This document shows positions 44,167-60,916 of a DNA stretch of 64,000 nt, one piece after another. Position numbers and translations under genes: made by a program. The notes beneath the pieces were generated by a model, which was not told the origin of the DNA, ran no database searches, and saw only the letters and a program-made list of their open reading frames with translations. This DNA is from Cucumis sativus (Eukaryota > Streptophyta > Magnoliopsida > Cucurbitales > Cucurbitaceae). Position 1 is the first letter of the stretch; every line of letters begins with the position of its first letter. Location of the stretch: assembly GCF_000004075.3 (NCBI RefSeq), contig NC_026657.2:40348732-40412731 (forward strand), read 5' to 3'.

Positions 44167-47100
44167 TCAAAACCATGAGACCGAGTCAATCTCATCCCTT
44201 GCTGATTTATGTAGTTCAAGCCTTTTGACACATTGCTTTCTCCTTTCAATCAAATCAGGATCTTCATCCAGAAGAGCTGCAAGTTGATTACCCTACAAAA
44301 GAATCAAGTAGTAGGCATATAATTCAGTGAATTGCGAGGGAAAAATGAAAACGTCTTTACAAGTGAACAAAAGTAGATTGTCAGCTACAAGTTCAATACC
44401 TCCATTTGTCCCAATTGCACATAAAAGTAATCTAATATAGATCGCTTTGCTTCCCTAACTTGACAATGAACAACAGCCTTTGGAATAGTGTTCCTCAGTG
44501 TCTCAGACACCATCCTGATATATGAAGAAATATTTGATGCTATCTGGTGAAAATGCGCCTCGGTGTACCTGTCTGTGCTAGGTGTAGCTGGTGAGTTTCC
44601 TCCCTTTTCATCTTCCTGTTGGAGCTTTCGAAAGAAGTCTACTGTTAGGTAGGAGGATTCCATGTCAACCAGTCGCAAGGTTGTCTTTTTGCTATCTTCT
44701 CGAAATCTCTCTAACGCTTCGTTTGCAGCTCTCGAAACTTCAGCTTGGAGAGTGGGAAAGCGCTTCAGCTCCTGTTCCATTTGAAGAAGTTAGCTCAGAC
44801 AATCCTAAATTCCTACTTTGATTTAGCATTATCAAAATGTAATATTTTTTTAATGGAACCTGAGTTTCTGCCATTGATCTTCTAACGAGTTCCTTCAAAA
44901 TGAAATGAACCTAAAAATACCAGATGGAAATTTTTCATAACAGGATTAAAAATCAATGAACGTTTGATTTAGCTAAAATAATCCACCTATTTACGTACAC
45001 GTAATCACAAGGTATAGTTAGATAGAATACAACAAATACACTATACAACATTAATTAAAGGACGTTTTCTTCACTATTTGATAGTCCATTACGTAGTCAA
45101 ACCATAACAATAAACAGCTCATATCAATAGGAAAATATGGCATGGGAAAAACAGGTGGCACTTACAGCATCAACTGAAGCTTCAGCCGGACGTCTAAAAT
45201 AATTAACTGCTCCTTCAATAAGGCGCCGATACCCATGCTCAGGTGCAATCAGATGGGGTTGGTATCCATCGGCCTCCGATATTACTTTTCTCACATTTTG
45301 CAGTGAGAGATACCGATCAAAAGGAAGCCTTCTCAAAGCATGAGGAAGCTGATTATCAAAAACGCTATATATCCGGTCACCACCAGGTCGCCTGAGATTT
45401 AAAGAAAAATAGTTATGTGAAAACAAAACTAAGCATAATCCTTGTCCAGCTGTGTGGTTGAAGAAAACATCAAATATAAAGTATGCCTTTTACGAGTAAT
45501 GTTAACTTGGACTTCAATCCAAAAGCCTGACAGCTAAAAAAAAATTGGCGTCTTTATACAAATGATAAGAGAAACATGCTCAACAAAAGACACACACACA
45601 TAATGTCATTGACAAGCCTGCGCATCAATGAACAACGAAATTCTTGGTAAATACATACATATTGAAAATCAAACAACGGTTAAAAGATTTTGCTGATAAA
45701 ATTCAATAGAAAAGGCATAGGTTATATACCCCCCATGGAGATGCTCCTTGAACACCAGGTCAAATGCACGGCAAAGTTCTAGGATGGTATACAATTGAGC
45801 CTGTTATATGTCAACCAAACAAATTTAGTTAATAGAGAAACAAATTAGATAGATCCAAGTTATTGAACAAGAAATAAACGATTACCCCAGAGTCTATAGA
45901 AACAGGCTTCCCAAGATGATCAAGCTCTGCTTCAATTTCATCAATGCTTTTGTTAATTAACGATGCAATGCCAGGCATACGAGTCTTTATCTGAGACTCT
46001 AGGTGCTGAAATCAAACCATTTGAGACTGTTATTTATGATGCCAATAGGAATTAAGTGAATACTGAATTAACGACTGAGTAAGAATGTTAATGCATCTCA
46101 GCTCAACCTTTGACAGGAGTTTTGCCAGATACTCTGACCCCATTGTACCAGCCAAGTGTCTGTAGTCAATACTAGAAGCAAAGAATTCACGCTCCCTTCG
46201 TCGAGCGGTAATCATATCAATATTCTTATTGATATCAGCTTGAGAACGGTTGACAACTCCAACCCAAGGGTGTTGAAGCCGATAGGACCTTCCATCAAGA
46301 ACCTTCAAAGAGCAATTTTAGGAAAGCGTGAGGAAAGAAAAGGGATGCGGAAACAGAAGAATCGAGGATCACAAAGTTATCCATCAATGCATGCAGTGCT
46401 TGCTATTATTTTAAACCGTTTTGAAATAACATCAAGGGAGCAATCTCAATGAATCACGTTATTTAGTAAAGTGGCATCATTTAATGGGCAAGCGATGAAT
46501 AAAATATAGAACTGAACACGTAAAAAGAATTAGATCTTACCTCCAAAGCATTTGTTCCTTTATCCATCAAATCAAGCTTTGTCAACACCCCAAAGGTCCT
46601 TTCACCTATGGAAATAATAGAGAGAGAAAACAGATATAAACATGCATTATAACTTGTATATAAGGCTGCATAATTCATTCATAATTGGAGCAAACGGCCA
46701 AAGAACATGCCTGTGGGATCAACCTCTCGAGAAAGCTTGATAGCATCAGATGTTGCAATATCTTGATTAGCCGGAGTTATGGCCAAAATAATGCAGTTTG
46801 GCTGAAGTTAAGAATTTAATTTATCCATGAACGAATCAGGAAACTTTTGCTTGCTGAAAAATTCAAATAAACATTCTAATAGCTTTCCTCTCGTTTATAT
46901 CTTTATTTATTTAGACTCAAAGTCCATTAATGTAATGAGAGCTGCAACTTGTTTAAGGAAGGATCACTGAATTGAGACATCAACTTAATTGATTTCATCC
47001 AACTCATTATTTCAATATTCTCTTCTAAAACTAAGGTCTTCTACAAATAAGGGACGAAATGGAGCAAAAATTGCCGGAAAAGTAATAAATCTCTGTTTAC

Positions 47101-50100
47101 ATTAACTCCATTTTCTATTTTTCCATAAGATTTTGATTGAGACAGGCCAGCATGCGTAGTTTTCAGGCTAATTTAATTTATTACAACTCCAATGAAGTAA
47201 CTCCATTAACTGGCAACTAAAGTTTTTTAGTAAAAGATACTTCCTTACCTTCTCGATATAAGTACGGACCATTGTCTCAATATCTTGAACGATGCTGTCA
47301 GGCTGTCCTTCTGCATCAGATAAATTTATTAACCTCTCAAAACGTGGTTGGAACTTATGATGTAATTTTATAATTATATAGGATGAAATTGTGGAAGCTT
47401 ACCTACAGCAACCTTTGTTAAACCAGGCAAATCTATGAGTGTCAAATTGACCACTGCAATCAGATTAATGTCAAGAAACCAAAATATATTAATCATCAGT
47501 TAACACAGATAATTGATTACATAATAATATAGATTAGCTTCATCCATGAAAGGAAATGCAAAAGATATCCACATGATGATATACACGAGCAAAGCAAGCA
47601 TTTTCACAATACAAAAGTAAGAAATTAAAACTATCCTAAAAAAGAGACAGCTGATTCTTTGAGATGAATGTCAAAATCATCAGAAACATTCACCTATCCT
47701 ACATATAGTTCAGTTTTTCGTCAAACTAAGCAATATTATTTTAACTCTTTCTGGAGTGGAGACAATCAGAAGAGCAGCACCTGATGTGTGAGTGTAAATA
47801 ATATGGATTTACCTCATTAAGAGGAAGAACCCTGCAATTATATTCTATGAACCAAATAGGCAAACCAAGCACAAGCCTGTTTTGGGATTGTATAATCATC
47901 CAAGAAACGTGGGAGCTAAGTATTTGAGATGTAGGTCAAAGAAAACAGAAACGCTGCATCTATCCAATGTAAGATTATAATTCTGCTAGGTATCTTAAAC
48001 CTGCAACCAGAAAGATCCAAGAATTGAAAAACAGAGGAATTCACCCTCCATTATGAAGTTCCCTGAAGACAGAGTATCTGATTACAAGGAAAGATAATCA
48101 AGAAGAAAAAGAACGACAGGGAAACTTTAAGAACAATCCGCAGCTATTCGATGGAGCTGATTCTCTCCTGTGATGACAACACTCACTCCAGAAAGATTCC
48201 CACCTCTCAGCGTTGCAAAAACCCTTAATAAACCTTAACCAGACTGGTCCCCACCCCAATTCATCAGAGCCTTCTAACCAATTGTCCCTTGTTTCTTCCT
48301 CAAGTAAACGTTCTTAATTGGAGGTTTCACAGAGTTTTCATTGATTTATGTAGTAACGTTTTATCACCTAATCAAATTTAAAAGTATGGCATAATATAAA
48401 GAACCCATTTCAATGTATAGTGTGTTTAGCTACAATGAAAGCAAAAGCTAATGATCATCAGTACAAGTAAGCAAGGTAAGAAACTAATGAAGATAAAACA
48501 GGAAGAATCACTGAACATACAGAAAACAGATATTGTTGAATAATGAGAACCACAACATAAATCTAGATTTATTACCATTTGGAGAGTAGATACTGAGATG
48601 AATTGGAACAGGAGAAATTTGTTTTAACCTCCCAGTCAAGCTATCAGTTTCATCTTCTATTTCCTTCCTAACCAACGCTGCAAAAAACTAATAGAGGTTG
48701 AGAATAATGCCAGACAAGGTATCTAGATAATTTTACTGATTCTATGATGGAAAGAACGATAAGATATACATCACAACATTCAGCTTTGTAAACTAGGAAG
48801 TACTGCATCTTTCATTTCAAATATGTTGGAGACGTTTCAAGCAGAACTTTGTGTGTGTATCTAAAAAAAACAACCCAAATTTAAAAGCAGCCTTTTCTCG
48901 TTCAACTTTGATTGTGATGCAAGATAGCGACAGATATAATTGGAGAAACAAAAGAATATTTAGCCAGTTTAGGTGTATTTAGAGTTTGGAGGACAGATAA
49001 AGTACAACAATAATCCAATTCGATAGCTAAATAGGTAGAGACTCCTAGAGACTTTAGAACTACCACGATAGTCTATACCATGACTTTGAATCTTAATATG
49101 TCTCCATTAATCTGTTTGATTGCCGTTTTTACCTAGCATTTATAGGAATGCGAAAAAATTTGTGGTTTTATTAGTAAAGGTAACATTTGTCAGGGAAGAA
49201 ATTGTACTGAGAAGCATAGATATGGATACAAGACAAAACAATTACACATTTAATAAAATATACATTTGTAAAAATATATATATCCATTTATATACGAAGA
49301 AAATTCAAAGTCGATGCATTTATATGCTTAAAAAATGAGTTTGATGCATTTTGCTCTCAATTCAAAAAAAGTGTTTACACATATTTAACAAATGTTGGAC
49401 CCAAATTGACTCTGTATAGCTAGTGTCTAACACAATCATTAAGTGTCCAATACAAGTGTCCGACTTGTGTCCGACTTGTGTCCAACAAAGGCATGCTAGC
49501 AAAACTAAATTTTGTATGCTTCTTAGATAGTACACAACAAACCCTTCTCTCACCAACGTTTCAATTGTATACTTCAATTTATCAACCTTCAATTTTTTTT
49601 TCTCTTTTTTATGAAAAGCTGCTAAAGATTATAAATAATGATGATGATAATAATAATAAATTCTTTAATAACTAGTAACTACAAAACTAGAGTAATTATT
49701 TCCCCTCAAGTAATGGAAATAGCATAACACGAAGCACTCTGAAGCTAAATATGAAACTGAAAGCAAGAGAAGGAGAACTTTTCTGACCAACTAGAGGATA
49801 TTTTATTGTCTAAAAATACAGAATGAGACATTTTATAATATTAAAAAACAAAATACCGTACAGAAATCAGTAAATTTTTTCTTCGGCAGATGAAGAAACT
49901 CTGCATACTCCTCTCTTCCTGGTTCAACCTTTTGGAGCTGCAAGACTAGAGGCCTCCGCGTAACAATTCCTGGAAAATAAAATTATCAGTTGGTGTGTTT
50001 AAATTATTAAGGAAGAGTAGGACCGTCGACGGATATTCTTAATCTTTGGTCAATAAACTGCTAGGCAGTAGAAATTCGAAGAATACGATTGATTATAAGG

Positions 50101-50831
50101 GATTTTGCCCGTTCAGACAGCGAGGTATTGCTATCCTCTCGAAAATAGTAAGTTCTAACTTAATTGAATGTAACATCCCGGACAAACTTCTAGCATTCCC
50201 TCCAGAATATAGATTCTTCAAGTCGCTGATAGTAGAAGTTCTTGGACCAACTTTAACACTGAACACATGCCTCGTGACTAAATCAATTAAATCATTTACT
50301 CAAGGTCCTCTATAGTTTTGTTGCTTTCCCTTCTCCATTACAGACTCAAATTAACAGTAAATATCAAGCTAATGTTTCTTCCGTAACTCCACACTTCGAC
50401 GTAGACACACAACATATTTAACAGAAATCCATCCGAAATAAAGCAAAAACCATCACGAAACTCAACCGTTAATCATTTTACCACTTTCTAGAAAAAGAAA
50501 AACAACAGAACTAGAACCACCACTACATCCCTGACTAACCTGATCCCCGGGGAAGAAAATCACGACCAACAATGCTCTCCAACACCGATGATTTTCCAGA
50601 GCTCTACATTTCCAACCAAACACAAACAAAATAAAATTTAAAAAAAAAAAAAACAATCTCGCATGCATCAATAAAAGTCAGAGCAAAAATTACCTGACCG
50701 CCGACGACAACAACAGACGGAAGAGCCTCCCAAAGAGTAGGCAAAGCAGAGTCACCGCCATAATCACCAAGAACAGTACAAGCTCTCTGAATACGGTTAA
50801 CAAGGGCGATCAAGGACTCCATGGCAGCCAT
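44167..50831 (-). CDS. DRP1: dynamin-related GTPase, DRP1/phragmoplastin type (613 aa, 15 exons)
   Basis: Exons: 50831-50694, 50603-50540, 49969-49862, 48677-48576, 47453-47403, 47310-47249, 46801-46711, 46605-46541, 46302-46108, 46005-45886, 45800-45730, 45391-45166, 44910-44860, 44771-44400, 44292-44167 (1842 bp). The GTPase domain shows GGQSSGKS (44-51), DLPG (145-148), TKLD (214-217) and NRSQ (245-248). The dynamin middle region and a GTPase effector domain (about 510-600) follow, ending [11 protein letters not shown]. There is no PH or proline-rich domain, which with the length defines plant DRP1. DRP1 proteins assemble on the cell plate and at clathrin-coated membrane (family knowledge). 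The N-terminus ([20 protein letters not shown]) resembles DRP1C/E, while [10 protein letters not shown] resembles DRP1A, so I do not assign the paralogue. Intron 7 has a GC donor; all others are GT-AG. Confidence 0.95.
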
Positions 50832-52501
50832 TGCGCCAAATTGAGCGTTATGTACTAAAGAAGTAGAAGAAGAAGAAGAAATGGAAGCATGAGAGGAGAT
50901 GAGGGAGAAGAAAATGTGTATGATGAGAGTGAAGAATGAGAAAACGTTGAAGAGGAGAAGCAGAGGCATTTCCTCGTGAATATATTATAGTTAGGGAATA
51001 TGAGCGTTGGGAGACGAAATGTTGAGCGATTTCAACGGTGACACGATTCAACGTTCGTAACTCCCTCTTCTTAATCATCAAAAGAGTAATGAAATAATTA
51101 TGTTTGTTTGTGTTTTTAGAGTAAAACGGTATCAAATATTTAAATTGGGTTTCAAATTCTTGCTTTCGGCGCCATCTCTTTGGTTGCCAATCACATTCTA
51201 TGGATCATTTAGATTATAGTAATCAATCAAGGAATGTAATATAGGTGAATTTTAGTTTTTCGTGTAGTGATTCTTTAGCATATGCAGTAATTATATTTTA
51301 GGTAGGTTTATCTACTTACCGTCAAGTGTTTTAAAAATAGACAGCTTAGTTAATGAAAAATAATAATATAAACTGCAAAAATTGTCAACAATATCATATT
51401 TAATGAAATATATATAGGAGAAATTGGAATTCATCACTATTTTAGCAATAATAATTAATAATATAGCAACATTTTAAAAAAATTACAAATATAACAAAAC
51501 TATCAATGATAGACTTGTATCGCGTATAGACTTCATATGGTATATTAGTGATAGATCAATATTTGCAACAATCGTTGGTAGAATTTGACAAATTTTGCTA
51601 TATTTGCAAAAAATTTAAAATTGTGTTATATACTTAATTAATTTGAATTTAATTACTAAATTTGCAACTATCTCATATACATAACATATAGTAAAAAATT
51701 TATATTCTATCAGTAATAAGAATTAATAGATATTTATATGTTTCCATCAGTAACATTGAGAGACCCGATAGAAGTTTGTGGATATTTTAAAAAATACCCA
51801 TATATACAGACTATATAATATATAACAATTTTTATATTCACGTTTTTTGATAAAATGTTGAAATATTTACAATATATAAAAAAAATTGAACTTATGTTGT
51901 ACTTTTGTAAGTATTTATTTGTTTATTTTGTTATATTTGAAAAACGCTCTTAAATTATGATTAAAATTTTGACATTGTAATTTAAAACTATACAACAAAA
52001 TTGTTACAAGTTTATCACCATTGGGTTGTATGCATGTCAAAGTTTATATGATATAAACTATCACTTATGGACCATATATTGAAAATATTTGTCTAAACGA
52101 TAGAAGTCTATCACTTATAGATTTTAATATATTTACAATTTTTTTAAACGTTGATATATAATCAATTATCACTAATAAAATTGTTACTAATTATAATTAA
52201 CATGAAATAAACTAACCAAATTAAAAGTGATTTTTTTAAAAGAAAAAAAAAACTATATATACTCTATAAAACAAAACAAAATGATTCAGTAAAGTATACA
52301 ATTTTTGTTAAATGTTTTATTTTTGACCATTTTACCAATTTCATTACGAAATAAAATATTATAGTGATAGCAAATCCAGTTATAATTAAGATTATTGTTA
52401 TTATACCAACCGATTTAATTCAAAAAATTCACAACGATGAGCTGTAAAAGTCCCATTGGAAAGCACCTCTGAATTTAAGGAGAGAGATTTGGAAGTCTTT
52501 A
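50832..52501. other. intergenic DNA between DRP1 and the U2 gene
   Basis: 50832-51000 is the probable DRP1 5' UTR and promoter, with CT-rich sequence on the transcribed strand. The remainder is very AT-rich and contains the fold-back element at 51461-51631 and related fragments to about 52200 (TCTATCA, TATCACTTATAGA). No gene seen. Confidence 0.55.
51461..51631. mobile_element. AT-rich fold-back element related to the one at 37085
   Basis: ATATAGCAACATTTTAAAAA and ACAAATATAACAAAAC on the left are matched in reverse complement by TTTTGCTATATTTGCAAAAA and AAAATTGTGTTATAT on the right. The centre contains TCAATGATAGACTT and TTAGTGATAGATCAATATT. Confidence 0.5.
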
Positions 52502-52512
52502 GTCCCACATGG
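52502..52512 (+). promoter_or_regulatory. U-snRNA upstream sequence element (USE)
   Basis: GTCCCACATGG matches the plant USE consensus RTCCCACATCG except at position 10. It lies 33 bp before the TATA box. A spacing of this size marks RNA polymerase II snRNA genes; pol III genes such as U6 have about ten fewer. Confidence 0.9.
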
Positions 52513-52545
52513 GAAACTATTACCAAATTCTGCGGCATCCGCCAA

Positions 52546-52552
52546 TATAAAA
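52546..52552 (+). promoter_or_regulatory. TATA box of the U2 gene
   Basis: TATAAAA, 32 bp before the RNA start and 33 bp after the USE, the standard geometry of a plant pol II snRNA promoter. Confidence 0.88.
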
Positions 52553-52577
52553 CACGCCTTTGATCATCAGAATACTC

Positions 52578-52773
52578 ATACCTTTCTCGGCCTTTTGGCT
52601 AAGATCAAGTGTAGTATCTGTTCTTATCAGTTTAATATCTGATACGTGGGCCATCGGCCCACACGATATTAAATTTATTTTTTATGGGTCAAGGCCCACC
52701 GAAGTAGCTTGCTACTTGGGCCTTTGCGCGTCTCCCTTGCCTTGCACTACTGCTTGGGCTTGGCGCAACCCAA
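52578..52773 (+). ncRNA. U2: U2 spliceosomal snRNA (about 196 nt)
   Basis: The sequence begins ATACCTTTCTCGGCCTTTTG and continues with the near-invariant 5' region of U2, including the GTAGTATCTGTTC branch-point-recognition segment and the TATCAGTTTAATATCTGATA stem-loop IIa region. An AT-rich Sm-type site (AATTTATTTTTTATGG) and the 3' stem-loops (GGGTCAAGGCCC, GAAGTAGCTTGCTACTTGGGC) follow. U2 pairs with the intron branch site in the major spliceosome. The promoter and 3' box are intact, so this copy is likely functional. The 3' end is placed by the usual length and the 3' box. Protein frames across this interval are spurious. Confidence 0.96.
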
Positions 52774-52781
52774 CAAAGCTC

Positions 52782-52788
52782 AGTCAAA
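52782..52788 (+). terminator. U2 3'-end box
   Basis: AGTCAAA fits the plant snRNA 3'-box consensus AGTNNAA, nine bases past the predicted RNA end and preceded by CAACAAAGCTC. It directs 3'-end formation of pol II snRNAs. Confidence 0.8.
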
Positions 52789-52789
52789 G

Positions 52790-53933
52790 TAATTGTTTTT
52801 TTCACCCCGCGTATCTTTGTACTTGCTCTTAAATTTAAGTTTATATTATATTATATAAATAGCTTCTACAATATAAGGTTGTTCTTATTCTAAACGTTTC
52901 TTCTACACACTAACATCAGATTTGTCATTGTTACTAGGCAGGGGGTGTTATATAGGTATTTGCTCTTTTACGTTATTTAATTGGTTAAATTTTTGTTAAT
53001 CATCTAGAGATTTGTTCATTTTTATTAGATAAAATGAGAGAATTAAGATACATTGTAGGAGTAAGAAACCGATCAAATGAGAGAATTAAGATACATTGTA
53101 GAAGTAAGAATGAAACCGATAAAATGAGAGAATTAAGATACATCGTAGGAGTGAGTAAGAAACCTCCTTTCATAACAATGAGCGATTAGCACGGACCTCC
53201 ATTTACTCAATGATTTGCATTATAAATGGAAGAAAATTTTGTTTTGAACAGCAGGGAGAACAAATCAATTTATATTAAAATATTTTTTTCTTCAAATTAT
53301 AAATTGAAGTTTTGGACTAGGAATATAGAAATAGAAGTCAATTTAAATTAGATGAATAAAAGAATTAAAGAAGAGCAAGATTTTTTTTTTTATAAACTTT
53401 ATCGCTGACATGAGTTTTGTTATAATTGCCATTCTTGAATTCTTTAAAAAAATATTGCTATACATTTATTTGATCTTTAATTAAATCTTAAAGACATTAC
53501 CTATTGCAATTAGCATACAACCATTGAAACCATTTCAAAGAACAAGGCAGAACATAACAAAAATCCAATGGAAAAACAAAATATTCTAGAGATGAATTAC
53601 AACTTACAAGAAAAAAGCAAAATTCTGTAATCGAGTCCAACACATAATAATATTTTTTTTTTCTATTTTTTACACATCTCCCGAATCCCAAAACCCAAAT
53701 AATGACTCCACCAACCACCAATACGTCAAATGACTCCATAAAATAACAACTCAGTCTTCTCTTTGCCACCGATTACATTTTACGAATTTAGTTCTGCTCA
53801 AGAAGGCATTCATAGATATAAAACCTCATCTTTGTTACCTGAATGGCTAACAGTTCAAGAAGGTCGAGGTGTTCAAAGCAAAAACCAAGAAACGCTGAAT
53901 TCCTTCAATAACCCCGCTCGTATTTGTCCTTCA
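52790..53933. other. intergenic DNA between U2 and RABH1
   Basis: AT-rich. It holds the tandem repeat at 53028-53165. The part next to 53933 is likely the 3' UTR of the Rab gene. No other gene is visible. Confidence 0.5.
53028..53165. repeat. three tandem copies of a 43-47-bp unit
   Basis: ATGAGAGAATTAAGATACAT recurs at about 53034, 53077 and 53124, followed by TGTAGGAGTAAGAA(AC) variants. A short, young tandem array. Confidence 0.85.
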
Positions 53934-60340
<6,407 letters not shown>

Positions 60341-60357
60341 AAACCCTAAACCCTAAA
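60341..60357 (+). promoter_or_regulatory. double telo-box upstream of the maturase gene
   Basis: AAACCCTAAACCCTAAA is two overlapping copies of the plant telo-box (AAACCCTAA), 560 bp before the nMAT2 start codon. Telo-boxes are common in promoters of plant translation and organelle-gene-expression genes. Whether it lies in the promoter or the leader is unknown. Confidence 0.6.
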
Positions 60358-60916
60358 TCTCATTTTTCGTGTACTTGGAAATTCTCTTCTTATAAGACAG
60401 ATCCCTGCTAGTTAAATGAACATGTCTTGATACATATAAACTCAAAGTCTATCGTAGACCTTTTATTTTATAAATATTTGGATTGATGTTGATGTATTTA
60501 AAAACAAATAAACACAAAACCCAAATATTTGAAATTAAAAACGAAACCCAATATGATATAACGGAGTTGAAGGGCATTGCTGCAAAATTCAAAATTACAA
60601 GCGGCGACTTCCACTGGGGGTTTAAGCAAAAGGGTTTTTGCTTTCATTTCCGCCGTTGCCGCTTCCTTTACTGGCCGTATTTTCTTGGTTATTCGTCGCA
60701 TGATTCAGTTGAAGCCACAGTCTCCGTAGGGTTTAACACGGTTAGCTCAGACTTGGACGATAAACTTTTGCATTTCAATCACTTTCTGTAAACTTCTTGA
60801 GTTAGGGTTTGTGTTAATTTCTATGGTTTATCAATTGATACGGGTTTATGAATTGATGGTTCGTGAAATTCTTCCCGGGATATGATCTAATGTTCGAGCA
60901 TAACGTTCTGCACTAA

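Noticed and set aside
46156..46452. 98-codon plus-strand frame
   Set aside because: Shadow of DRP1 exon 9 on the opposite strand.
50046..50315. 89-codon plus-strand frame
   Set aside because: Falls mostly outside exons, upstream of DRP1 exon 3 on the other strand, within intron 2, and shows no family resemblance.
52560..52832. 90-codon plus-strand reading frame
   Set aside because: It lies across the U2 snRNA and its flanks; the RNA explains the sequence conservation.
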